A stretch of 34,073 nucleotides of DNA from a virus, in the IMG/VR virus record IMGVR_UViG_3300047334_000042, positions 1 through 34,073 of that record; one strand, written 5' to 3'. Position 1 is the first letter of the stretch. Every line of letters begins with the position of its first letter. The position numbers and the translations under genes were made by a program. Below the pieces are notes generated by a model. That model saw nothing but the letters and a program-made list of their open reading frames with translations. It did no database searches and was not told the DNA's origin. This document shows, in pieces, positions 16,165 to 23,521 of the stretch.

Positions 16165-16622
16165 AGCGTTCCAACCGACTGCGCAAAAGCAAGATATTGG
16201 CGGCCGTAGGGGGTCTGTAGAAGTAGCTGATTGGCCAATGTCAAGTCCCGATACCAATCAGGCACGACAAGACTTGAACTGGTGGACACATCGGACGCCG
16301 ATTGCACGGCACCGGGCGCAAAGTTCGCCAAGTTGTAGCCTGCTGGTGCTGGACCCCGTAGCGTTTGGAAATACGTCATGCCGGGCTGGTCAAGCGCGAA
16401 GCGAATCAGGTAGTCGCCTGCAAGATTATAGACCGCCAGCGCATAGATGGTGGGGTTCACCATCGCGATAACTTGGTTGACGATCTGCAACGCTACCGTC
16501 AGCGCGTTGGTGATGGCCCCACTATTGTCCGGCAGCGCGTTGGTTGGGATGCCCATCTGCCCACGGATAAACAGCAGGAAGTTAGCTTGCGACGGTGCTC
16601 CCGGACCAACAAAGCCCGACAC
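16149..16622 (-). CDS. Putative head-tail joining protein, unknown family
   Basis: The 157-residue product starts at GTG 16622, three bases after the upstream stop, with only a weak ribosome site. It is mainly helical: ANFLLFIRGQMGIPTNAL, then ITNALTVALQIVNQVIAMVN and YALAVYNLAGDYLIRFA, ending LANQLLLQTPYGRQYLAFAQ. A helical protein of this size after the major capsid gene is typical of head-completion connectors (gp6/gp15-like). I cannot show a family motif. It contains no cysteine, signal peptide or clear membrane segment; the hydrophobic helix at about 45-75 contains polar residues. Confidence 0.65.
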   Translation of the reverse strand: MSGFVGPGAPSQANFLLFIRGQMGIPTNALPDNSGAITNALTVALQIVNQVIAMVNPTIYALAVYNLAGDYLIRFALDQPGMTYFQTLRGPAPAGYNLANFAPGAVQSASDVSTSSSLVVPDWYRDLTLANQLLLQTPYGRQYLAFAQSVGTLWGLT

Positions 16623-16625
16623 GGT

Positions 16626-17138
16626 TTATGCGCGCCTGGCGCGCCGCTGCTCACGCGCGGAAGTCGGCTTGCCGCTATTACGACGGTTTACTTCGATGGC
16701 CTCGGCAACGCGCGGCGTCTCGCCCTTGGTATCCTCGACAATTTCCAGCTCCATGTGCGCAAGGCCATCATTCTCACTGAACATCTGGTGTTCCATGGCG
16801 ACAGCAGTTTGCTTGCGCATCTCCACACCGCGCTGTGTTAGAACGCTGGTGTTGTGATCGTCCGCAACCATCATAACATCCATTGGCACGGGCTTGTCGA
16901 TGGAATAGCAGAAGCCGATAAACTCACGCGTGCGATCCACCTCGTTGACCGCGACCAGACCGTAGGGCCGCATTTGATCAACAATCGCCATCAGCACGGG
17001 CAGGGAATCCGGCTTCCAAATGACCTGCTGCGTGCCGGGCGCAATCGATGTCCGGTAGGGCATCTTGCTGCGGTCTTCCGGCACGCGATACTGAAAATCG
17101 AGGATCTGCTTCGTGCAGTTAGCGAGGTAGAGCTGCAT
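16626..17138 (-). CDS. Structural or head-completion protein of unknown family
   Basis: The 170-residue product starts at ATG 17138, just after intergenic element C. The first half is compact (LANCTKQILDFQYRVPEDRS, APGTQQVIWKPDSLPVLMAI, GLVAVNEVDRTREFIGFCYS). The second half is charged (MRKQTAVAMEHQMFSENDGL) and ends in an Arg/Ala/Lys tail (SAREQRRARRA). It follows the capsid gene, so a role at the capsid-connector boundary is likely, but no family is recognised. The basic tail might contact DNA. Only a weak ribosome site is visible, so expression may be lower than that of the capsid gene. Confidence 0.65.
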   Translation of the reverse strand: MQLYLANCTKQILDFQYRVPEDRSKMPYRTSIAPGTQQVIWKPDSLPVLMAIVDQMRPYGLVAVNEVDRTREFIGFCYSIDKPVPMDVMMVADDHNTSVLTQRGVEMRKQTAVAMEHQMFSENDGLAHMELEIVEDTKGETPRVAEAIEVNRRNSGKPTSAREQRRARRA

Positions 17139-17149
17139 AGCGCTGGCAC

Positions 17150-17236
17150 CTAGTGCAAAACGGGGTTTTCAAGCACCGCCAGCAGGTTTTGGCGGGGTAG
17201 CCGTGGGGGTAGTAGCGGCCCACCCCCACAGGGGGC
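17150..17236 (-). repeat. Intergenic structured repeat, copy C
   Basis: This element fills the 98-base gap just after the major capsid stop. On the minus strand it contains GGCCGCTACTACCCCC (17220-17205), AAAAC and TGGCGGTG in the same order as copy A. It also has the pairs TGGGGGT/ACCCCCA around the GGCCGCTACTAC part and CCGCCA/TGGCGG in the distal part. It is more diverged than A and B are from one another. Confidence 0.65.
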
Positions 17237-18262
17237 TTAGTAGGGCATGGACACAATGGTGATGGCCTCGGGACGCAAGCCCCAGCCCGAGGTGATCCGC
17301 ATCTCGGAAACCACGTCGATCGCCCCGCCCGGAATCGGGGTGGGAATCTCCCGAGGTGCGGCCATGTCGCAAAGCTGGATGTTGGCCGCTTCAAGACCGG
17401 GGGTCAGCTCGGCGAACTCGTTAGTGTTGATCTTCTGATTCTGCACCTTCGGCTTGCGCACCTCCGGCATGGTGATGATCACAGCGTCGGACCCGCCGCT
17501 GCCCTTGCCGATCAGTGTATCGTCGTAGACCCATTCCAGCGTATCACCGTTCATCTCCAGCACCTTCTCTGTCATGCCGGCCGTTGAATCAGTGCCCGCA
17601 CCCGGACGCTGGAACTGAACAAGCTGGACAATGCCCGCATACGCGAACTGGGCCAAAGTTTGCTGGCTGCCACAGATGGTGATTTTAACACCTTGGCCCA
17701 TCTGGAACATGCGCGTCTTGAGCGCGGACACCTGGCCGATCAGGAATAGCGCCATCGCACCGTTGTCGTAGGTGCGAACCGTTGTGTTGCCGTTCATGTC
17801 CGGAGGCAGCAGCACAGCCGTCGCGCCGTTGGTATTCAACAAGCCCTCGCCGTTGGCTGGATTGAACCCATACAGCAGCGCGTTACGCACGTTGCCGAAG
17901 TGACCCTGTCGCATACCGAGGCGCTGGGCGTCGACGATGCTGTAGCCCCACTTGGCGGCGGCGGCGGTGTCGTGGTGATCGTATTCCGCCCGGATACGCT
18001 GGAGGTAGGTCGGGGTCTGGATCATTGACGTGATGGTTTCCACCGACGGCAGCTGATTGTATGCCGTCTGGCCGGAGGCGACCTTGGTCCGCAGCTCCAT
18101 CTTCTTGGCGTAGACGAACAGATCACCTTCGCCGAGCCGAACCATTGGGTTGCCAGTCGCGATGGTCTCGAACGCGCCGGACGCCTGCTGATATTGCAAC
18201 AGAAATTCCGGGAGGACATAGCTCGGGTGGATCATCACCCGTGCCGGAGTCACGTTGGGCAT
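17237..18262 (-). CDS. Major capsid protein (DUF2184-like)
   Basis: The 341-residue product starts at ATG 18262 with a strong GGGGAG site eight bases ahead. Features that fit DUF2184-type HK97-fold capsid proteins include the early LPEFLLQYQQASGAF segment, a YLQRIRAEYDHHDTAAAAKW region, an E-loop-like acidic and Gly-rich centre, the ITICGSQQTLAQFAYAG helix, and the closing P-domain-like strand region ending ITSGWGLRPEAITIVSMPY. It is the shell-forming protein of the head. It follows the scaffold and head surface protein and is followed by structured element C, which may affect mRNA level. It has two cysteines. Confidence 0.9.
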   Translation of the reverse strand: MPNVTPARVMIHPSYVLPEFLLQYQQASGAFETIATGNPMVRLGEGDLFVYAKKMELRTKVASGQTAYNQLPSVETITSMIQTPTYLQRIRAEYDHHDTAAAAKWGYSIVDAQRLGMRQGHFGNVRNALLYGFNPANGEGLLNTNGATAVLLPPDMNGNTTVRTYDNGAMALFLIGQVSALKTRMFQMGQGVKITICGSQQTLAQFAYAGIVQLVQFQRPGAGTDSTAGMTEKVLEMNGDTLEWVYDDTLIGKGSGGSDAVIITMPEVRKPKVQNQKINTNEFAELTPGLEAANIQLCDMAAPREIPTPIPGGAIDVVSEMRITSGWGLRPEAITIVSMPY

Positions 18263-18277
18263 GGTAGATGCTCCCCT

Positions 18278-19126
18278 TTATAGCAGGATGAGTGCAGCGG
18301 TGCCGTTCGGCGTCCAATGCACCAAATTGTTGACAGCGTCGTAGGATACCACCTTGCTGTTGCCCACCTGAACCATCAGCACACGCACGGGCAGCGCACC
18401 ACCGCCCGCAAGCACCTGACCCTGCGTCGTCACAGCGCCCGGCGTGCTGGCCAGCGGTAGCAGATAGACCAACGTGCTGCCCGTCGTGCCGGCAATGAGC
18501 GTCACGTCGCCGTTGTAGGCCGTGGGCACAACACCACTGATCGTCACGACATTGCCGGCCACGTAGCCGTGCGCCGTGGTCGTGGTCGCGGTGACGGTGC
18601 CACCGTTTGTATTGGCCCACGACATCGCGGTGATGACATTGGCCGCTTCGACTGGCGCGTAGGGGATCAACTGCTGAGCGTTGAAGTCCCACGAGACCTG
18701 CTGCGTGACCAGTCCGCCCTCGAGGGACACTAGGGATGGCGCGCACGCCACGGCCAAGCGCGCATTACTGCCGAATCGATAGAATGGCACCGTCATGCTG
18801 ACGCCGGCAGACGGGCACTCGGACTGCGGCGAGCTGATCCAGGCGTGGGCCTGGTTGAATGTGCTGAACCCCGTCAGGTTGGCCAGCGTGGTTGCTCGCT
18901 GCAATGACGGACCAAGACCCGTCAAATTGTTGTTGAACGGAATGTCTTCCTGGATGCCGACACCGCCCCACATCGGCAGGGTTTCTGTTAGCGCCAGGAT
19001 GCCACCCGCGAGCTGGTAGCGCGCGGCCGGATCATCCATCACCGCGCCTTGGACAAGGCCGTCCGTGGTCGCAAGAAATAGCCCTGCTGCGCTGTTCGTC
19101 AGCATGGGGTTGAAAGAGAACGTCAT
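18278..19126 (-). CDS. Head surface / decoration-like structural protein with Ig-like module
   Basis: The 282-residue product starts at ATG 19126 with AGGAGG eight bases ahead (inside the end of the previous gene). Residues 1-160 begin MTFSFNPMLTNSAAGLF and include LPMWGGVGIQEDIPF. Structural genes of this size lie between the scaffold and capsid genes in related phages. Residues 164-238 hold an Ig-like module (VTATTTTAHGYVAGN, PTAYNGDVTLI, LLPLASTPG) also present in the sheath. The C-terminal end is beta-rich (VRVLMVQVGNSKVVSYD). A role as a capsid-associated surface protein is plausible from position and the module. The exact family is not certain. Confidence 0.75.
   Translation of the reverse strand: MTFSFNPMLTNSAAGLFLATTDGLVQGAVMDDPAARYQLAGGILALTETLPMWGGVGIQEDIPFNNNLTGLGPSLQRATTLANLTGFSTFNQAHAWISSPQSECPSAGVSMTVPFYRFGSNARLAVACAPSLVSLEGGLVTQQVSWDFNAQQLIPYAPVEAANVITAMSWANTNGGTVTATTTTAHGYVAGNVVTISGVVPTAYNGDVTLIAGTTGSTLVYLLPLASTPGAVTTQGQVLAGGGALPVRVLMVQVGNSKVVSYDAVNNLVHWTPNGTAALILL
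18413..18637 (-). repeat. Ig-like module shared with sheath (head protein copy)
   Basis: Residues 164-238 show the motif series HGY, YNG and PLAS-x-PG in the same order as sheath residues 62-130. Such modules are commonly found as surface-exposed insertions on phage structural proteins. Confidence 0.72.
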
Positions 19127-19129
19127 GGG

Positions 19130-19969
19130 TTATGCCTCCTGGCTGACGCGGCGCAGTCGGGCGCCCATTGGGTCCATTTTGAATGGAGCCCAGCACGCCT
19201 CCGGGCTGCCGACGAACTCCGTGATGGCCCGGCCGGAACCATCCCGACGCGTGATGGCCCGCAGCGTATTGGCCGGCAAGTCGGTTGGGTTCAGCGCCGC
19301 TGCTTGCGCGTCCGCATAAACCTGGCTTTCGACCACACCGAAGTGACCTTCGTCGACGATCTTGGACAGGTCGATGTCCTTCCAAGTCGTGCTGTGCTTC
19401 TGAAACGCCGAGAGCTGGCGCTTGCGATAAGCAAACGGAGTCTCACCCGCCAGCGGCCGGGGGGCGGACGAACCAAACAGCTGAGCGACGCTGTCAGCGC
19501 GTGCCTGGATCTCGGCCATCTTGTTGTAGTCCTCATCAGACAGCACCTTGGGCATGTTGCGCTCGAGCGCTGCCAGGCGCGCCGCCGTGTCGGCCGCATC
19601 CTTGCGCGCCTTGTCCTCGCGCTCCTTCTCCTCGGCGTCCTTGCGCGACTTGTCCTCGCGCTCCTTCTCCTCGGCGTCCTTGCGCGACTTGTCCTCGCGC
19701 TCCTTCTCCTCGGCGTCCTTGCGCGACTTGTCGGCTACCGGCTGTTCCGGCTCGCCCTTAACCTTCTTTTCCTCAGCGTCCTTTTTGAATTGGTCTTCCA
19801 TCGCATCCAAACGCGACACTGTGTCCGCCATGAACTTGTCCATGCGCGACATGCACGCATCGAGCCGGGTGGCGCGTTCCTCCGCATCCTTGCGCGCCTT
19901 GTCCTCGCGCTCCTTCTCCTCGGCGTCCTTGCGGGCGGCGTCAGCACGGTCCTTGTCTTCTTCAGGCAT
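19130..19969 (-). CDS. Probable nested scaffold product from internal start
   Basis: Inside the fusion gene, an in-frame ATG at 19969 (codon 311, MPEEDKDRADAARK) has GGAGG at 19979-19975 with a five-base spacer. This is among the best ribosome sites in the window and lies exactly at the border between the protease-like part and the coiled coil. Translation from here would give a 279-residue scaffold without protease or NUDIX domains. Phage lambda C/Nu3 and other phages make scaffold this way from an internal start in the protease gene. The site is seen directly; its use is inferred. Confidence 0.7.
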   Translation of the reverse strand: MPEEDKDRADAARKDAEEKEREDKARKDAEERATRLDACMSRMDKFMADTVSRLDAMEDQFKKDAEEKKVKGEPEQPVADKSRKDAEEKEREDKSRKDAEEKEREDKSRKDAEEKEREDKARKDAADTAARLAALERNMPKVLSDEDYNKMAEIQARADSVAQLFGSSAPRPLAGETPFAYRKRQLSAFQKHSTTWKDIDLSKIVDEGHFGVVESQVYADAQAAALNPTDLPANTLRAITRRDGSGRAITEFVGSPEACWAPFKMDPMGARLRRVSQEA

Positions 19970-20899
19970 GGTAGCCTCCACAGCAGTTGATGAAAGGACG
20001 CCTTGTGGCGCGCCGCCCTTATCCCAAACACCTAATTCACAGATCGCCACATGGTCAACCAAGCTAGGCGTGCCCTCGATCAGCACCGTGCCGCCGTCAT
20101 CCAGAGTAGAGTCGTCATTGGCCAACGGTCGGAAGTAAGTCAAACTGGAACCCAGCAGCACACCGGGCGACGTGGACAGCACTTCGCTGCCCATCATTGT
20201 AATTGCGTCTTTGTCGAAAACCTTCGCAATACCCCACACTTCATTATCATTAATGTAGGGTAGGAAGATTGTGCCAACAATACGCTTGCTGAACTCGTCA
20301 CTGTCCAGCAGCGGCTTCTCAGGATGATCCCACAGGACCGGCAACCCGTTGCAGCGCGCTAGAAAACGCTCGTTCAGGTAGAGTGTAGGGTCGCGCCAAG
20401 TGTATTCGTTATTCTTGACGCGGTAGGCCGCACCCGTGCCTGTAATGCGCAGCGCAAACAGGGCGACGTTCTGGTAAATCTGTGGCGACACCAGATCACC
20501 GGACGAGATCATTCGCGCGATGTCGAGTTCGTCAGCGGTCAGCTTTGCCAATGCTACCGCACACCCCGGATGAAGTGGTTCCGGAGGCGCTTGTGGGTCC
20601 GCCCACATGAAACCCGTATGCTCGTCGTTAAGCACGGGATTGAATTTGTCGCATAGCTGGACGAATGTTGTGTAATCAACACCGTCCTTTACGCGCCGGC
20701 ATAGTAGCTTGCGCGCACCTGTAGGGCAAGTGCCGAGCTCCTCTTTACACTCGCGGACAGCCGCTTGCTCAGCAGTCTCGCCAGCCTCCATCTTACCGCC
20801 AGGCGCGCCCCACGCGCCGGGTGCGTCACCTTGGTCGCTGCGCTGTAACAGCAGCACTTGCCCATCAGCGATAAAGAGAATACCGGCAGCTTGGATCAC
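19130..20899 (-). CDS. Fusion of NUDIX hydrolase, DUF2213-like head protease and coiled-coil scaffold
   Basis: The 589-residue product starts at GTG 20899, overlapping the upstream stop (GTGA). Residues 1-120 are a NUDIX domain; G35 to G56 match the Nudix box G-x5-E-x7-R-E-x2-E-E-x-G exactly, with E53 and E54 as metal ligands. Residues 140-300 resemble DUF2213, a presumed head maturation protease: GLPVLWDHP with candidate His192, GSSLTYFRP (candidate Ser251 or Ser252) and DHVAICELG. Residues 311-445 are a charged coiled coil with repeats of 13 residues (RKDAEEKEREDKS). Residues 446-589 are a globular C-terminal part. The neighbours (capsid and portal) fit a scaffold/protease role. NUDIX may hydrolyse a nucleoside diphosphate compound; the substrate is unknown. 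Confidence 0.85.
   Translation of the reverse strand: MIQAAGILFIADGQVLLLQRSDQGDAPGAWGAPGGKMEAGETAEQAAVRECKEELGTCPTGARKLLCRRVKDGVDYTTFVQLCDKFNPVLNDEHTGFMWADPQAPPEPLHPGCAVALAKLTADELDIARMISSGDLVSPQIYQNVALFALRITGTGAAYRVKNNEYTWRDPTLYLNERFLARCNGLPVLWDHPEKPLLDSDEFSKRIVGTIFLPYINDNEVWGIAKVFDKDAITMMGSEVLSTSPGVLLGSSLTYFRPLANDDSTLDDGGTVLIEGTPSLVDHVAICELGVWDKGGAPQGVLSSTAVEATMPEEDKDRADAARKDAEEKEREDKARKDAEERATRLDACMSRMDKFMADTVSRLDAMEDQFKKDAEEKKVKGEPEQPVADKSRKDAEEKEREDKSRKDAEEKEREDKSRKDAEEKEREDKARKDAADTAARLAALERNMPKVLSDEDYNKMAEIQARADSVAQLFGSSAPRPLAGETPFAYRKRQLSAFQKHSTTWKDIDLSKIVDEGHFGVVESQVYADAQAAALNPTDLPANTLRAITRRDGSGRAITEFVGSPEACWAPFKMDPMGARLRRVSQEA
19601..19732 (-). repeat. Tandem 39-base repeat encoding charged coiled-coil units
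   Basis: Three near-identical 39-base units begin at 19601, 19640 and 19679, followed by a partial fourth to about 19732; another single copy lies at 19889-19927. Each encodes RKDAEEKERED plus two residues. The repeats are in frame with the scaffold part, so unit number can change without breaking the gene. Confidence 0.92.
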
Positions 20900-21753
20900 G
20901 CCGCTGTCCTCCGTAGGGCGCGCACACGCGCCAGTTCGTTGTGCCCCTTCGGTGTAATCATGTCTGGTGGTAACGCGCTAATGGCGTAGATGTATTGGTA
21001 GTGACACCTGCAAAGGACTTCCTCACCTGGCTTAGTCATATCGTCCGTGTAGCCCGCGCCCTTGTTCATTAGGCCTTTCTCTATTGCCCAATTCCCACGG
21101 ATTGCGTAGACCTTGAGGTCGCGTTCCTTGTGGTCTTCGCGGTAGTTGTAGCCTAGCTGACGCCAATTACTATGCCACACAGCAGCGATAGCACCACCAT
21201 CCACCGCAATGATATTGTTGAGTTCGGAAGTAAACTTGTGCCCTTGGTCGATCAGGACGCGGCGCTCTTCAAACGGAAGCTGTGACAGCGCTTTGCGTAA
21301 TTCCTTCTTTACCTCGGGCTTACGCACGGCGTCGCTGCCGTCAGGTGGGATTGAGGTGGACCAGCCAGAAAACCGTTGTAGCGTCTTTTGAATTGACGCC
21401 TCGCGGTTCAACTTGATCAAGTTAGCGGAAGCCAGTATGCGACGATCGAGTTCCGCCCGGAGGCGAGGCTTGACGCGATCCAGCGTAAAGCGGGCAACAC
21501 CGGGGTGCTGACGCAGTATGTCGCCCCGCTCCACAACACGCTGGTAGACGCTGCCTAGCACACGCGCCAGCTCCTCGCGCAACTTGTATTCGGGCACCAT
21601 GCTACGCAACGCGGCACGCCGCAGCACCTCCACCCAACGCACTAGACGCTCATGGTCGTCATAACCATGCTCGGCGAAGTCCGCGATAGCTGTGGACAAC
21701 GCTTCAACAAACGTCGGCTCGTCAGGGAGCGCCTTAGCCAACGAACTGCACAA
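20896..21753 (-). CDS. Head morphogenesis protein (Mu gpF-like)
   Basis: The 285-residue product is helical at first (residues 1-120) with REELARVLGSVYQRVVERGD. The C-terminal half has the signature of the Mu gpF/SPP1 gp7 minor head protein family: AAVWHSNWRQLGYNYREDHK, then a Gly-rich loop, and PGEEVLCRCHYQY near residue 245. The gene follows the portal, the usual order, and ends by overlapping the GTG of the protease/scaffold gene. Such proteins enter the procapsid with the portal. The start is uncertain: the frame begins at TTG 21753 (overlapping the upstream gene by 20 bases) and has another TTG at 21741. Confidence 0.88.
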   Translation of the reverse strand: MCSSLAKALPDEPTFVEALSTAIADFAEHGYDDHERLVRWVEVLRRAALRSMVPEYKLREELARVLGSVYQRVVERGDILRQHPGVARFTLDRVKPRLRAELDRRILASANLIKLNREASIQKTLQRFSGWSTSIPPDGSDAVRKPEVKKELRKALSQLPFEERRVLIDQGHKFTSELNNIIAVDGGAIAAVWHSNWRQLGYNYREDHKERDLKVYAIRGNWAIEKGLMNKGAGYTDDMTKPGEEVLCRCHYQYIYAISALPPDMITPKGHNELARVRALRRTAA

Positions 21754-21979
21754 CCTTCCAATTATGCACCGTTAGATTAGCGGCTTCACGGCTGGCCAGA
21801 AGCTGACTTGGAAACTTAGCAGCGGCGGTCCTGTCAGTGGTCCACCCGGAGTTCCCGGACATCGCGGAGCTGTAGAGGTATTCGTCCATACCGATCTCGT
21901 GCCGCACGATCACCCAATACCCTTGCTGCGTTTCCGACAAACGCTTGACGCGCTGCTCGCCGGTCTCGATGTCGTCCAT
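21734..21979 (-). CDS. Small protein between portal and head morphogenesis genes
   Basis: The 81-residue product starts at ATG 21979 with AGGAG seven bases upstream, 10 bases after the portal stop. It has an acidic start (MDDIETGEQRVKRLSETQQG), then YWVIVRHEIGMDEYLYSS and a Trp-rich centre (GNSGWTTDRTAAAKF), and ends TVHNWKVVQFVG. No family is recognised. The residues suggest a small soluble domain. Its place suggests a head-related or accessory role. The end overlaps the next frame by 20 bases. Confidence 0.72.
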   Translation of the reverse strand: MDDIETGEQRVKRLSETQQGYWVIVRHEIGMDEYLYSSAMSGNSGWTTDRTAAAKFPSQLLASREAANLTVHNWKVVQFVG

Positions 21980-21989
21980 CGTCGTGCTC

Positions 21990-23519
21990 CTACGTTGTAG
22001 ACTTGAAAGGTGCTGGCTCGGCCGGTTCCTTGTCAGCAGGTTCGCCAGCCTTGGGGTCAGCCCCTGGCTGCATCAGAACTGCTTCGGCTTGCATGTCTGC
22101 TTGCTTCTTATCCTCTTCGTATTTGCTCTGCAGCTCTTGCACATCCAACAGCAACGGGTTGCTGAACAGCAGTTGGAACGCCCTGTCATTAAAGCTGTCG
22201 CACACCCATTGAATAAGCGTTGCCTTATTGATTGGGTCCATCTCCGGCAGCAGCACCTCGAGCACGGCAATCACCGCCTTCAGCTTGACGTCCACCACCT
22301 TGATCTTCTCGCTGTCCGGCTCCGTCAGCAATGACGGCCAGGATGCTTCAAAGCTATTCTTCCATTCCGCGAACGCCGTGAGAAACGGCTTATCCTTGTA
22401 TTCAGGAAACTCGTTTTGCAGCGTCGCATAGAACTCCGGTGTCCACGCGCGATACATAACGATTTGATCCATGAACTTGTAGAGCGGGTCCATAGCTTCG
22501 CGCTCACGATCAATGTATCGCGCAACGGCCTTAGCGTCCTCTGTGCCCTCGGCCAGCCCGGACGCGTAGGTCTCTTCGTGCAGCATTTGCGCTGGCATGG
22601 GCACGGCAGCGGCAATGTTATCCAAGATATTCTTGCGAGCTGCGTTGTGCGCGCCGTCGATATTTTGCAGGTTAAGACTTTGGATGTCCTCGTCCGGCGC
22701 TGCAATGGACAGCACGTTGTTCGTGCGCCCCTGCTGTAGCAGCGCACGCTTTACGCCAGCGATGGCGCTCATCATGTTGTCAATGATTGAACCGGGTGGT
22801 TTGAGCTTGGCGATCAGCAAACCGGCCTTGCGCGTCACCATGTCGTCTGTGATCATGGATTGCACAAACGACTTCAGCGGGAACAACGCCCGCTGATACA
22901 CGCTGCGACCAACGAACCCAAACGCGGACGACGTGTAAGACAAGTAAACCGGATTTTCGTTCTGAATGATAACCACGCGATTGCGCGCATAGGGTTTGCC
23001 AGCAACAGACACCGACACCGTTTTGAGGAAGTCCGCTGCGTTGGGGTCTTGGTTCATTACTGCGCTACCCGCCGTATTGAGCGGGTCAAACACGCTGAAG
23101 TAGATTTCGGCCGCGCCCAGCTTGGCGAAGTTCAGCGGTTTGCCGGGGTCTTTGTTTAGCTCGCCTAGTGCGATGGCGGACAAACCATACACACGGGACA
23201 ACACTCGGCAATTCAAAATGTGCTTGCTGCACCCCAACGCGTTCCAAGTGTCGTTGAACGCCTTGGCAACGCTGTCGCCCGGTGCCCTGCCGACCACGAT
23301 CTCGCGAGCCTGTGACTGCGCCAGCAACACGGGGGCTGAAGCAATTTTCTCACCCAGCGGGTGATAGAGGTAGATGACTTTGCAGAGCTGATAGCTGGGG
23401 TCGTAGCCTGGCACAATGTCGTCGGACAGCAGCAGCTCTTGCAGAGCCGTGCCAAGCTGTGATCCATCAGCAGTAAGGAACGCAGACCCCGTAGGCGCTG
23501 TGCCGAGACTACCACTCAT
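21990..23519 (-). CDS. Portal protein (DUF1073-type)
   Basis: I chose ATG 23519, two bases after the upstream stop, instead of an in-frame start at 23558 that would run into the preceding gene; the product has 509 residues. Portal features include SDDIVPGYDPSYQLCKVIYL, GCSKHILNCRVLSRVYGLSA, the long central helices (VKRALLQQGRTNNVLSIAA; AARKNILDNIAAAVPMPAQM) and GLAEGTEDAKAVARYIDRER. The C-terminal 60 residues are charged and Pro/Glu-rich (DPKAGEPADKEPAEPAPFKS). Twelve copies would form the DNA gate of the head. The terminase, cassette 1 and portal order shows that three fibre genes split an otherwise usual terminase-portal pair. The ribosome site is weak, so coupling is likely. Confidence 0.88.
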   Translation of the reverse strand: MSGSLGTAPTGSAFLTADGSQLGTALQELLLSDDIVPGYDPSYQLCKVIYLYHPLGEKIASAPVLLAQSQAREIVVGRAPGDSVAKAFNDTWNALGCSKHILNCRVLSRVYGLSAIALGELNKDPGKPLNFAKLGAAEIYFSVFDPLNTAGSAVMNQDPNAADFLKTVSVSVAGKPYARNRVVIIQNENPVYLSYTSSAFGFVGRSVYQRALFPLKSFVQSMITDDMVTRKAGLLIAKLKPPGSIIDNMMSAIAGVKRALLQQGRTNNVLSIAAPDEDIQSLNLQNIDGAHNAARKNILDNIAAAVPMPAQMLHEETYASGLAEGTEDAKAVARYIDREREAMDPLYKFMDQIVMYRAWTPEFYATLQNEFPEYKDKPFLTAFAEWKNSFEASWPSLLTEPDSEKIKVVDVKLKAVIAVLEVLLPEMDPINKATLIQWVCDSFNDRAFQLLFSNPLLLDVQELQSKYEEDKKQADMQAEAVLMQPGADPKAGEPADKEPAEPAPFKSTT

Positions 23520-23521
23520 TA

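Noticed and set aside
19601-19927. Possible CRISPR array from 39-base repeats
   Set aside because: Units are directly adjacent with no spacers and are in frame with a coiled coil.
19304-19990. Plus-strand frames rich in Leu/Ala/Ser repeats over the scaffold repeats
   Set aside because: They are complements of the 39-base repeat in the scaffold; membrane-like look comes from antisense of Glu/Lys codons.
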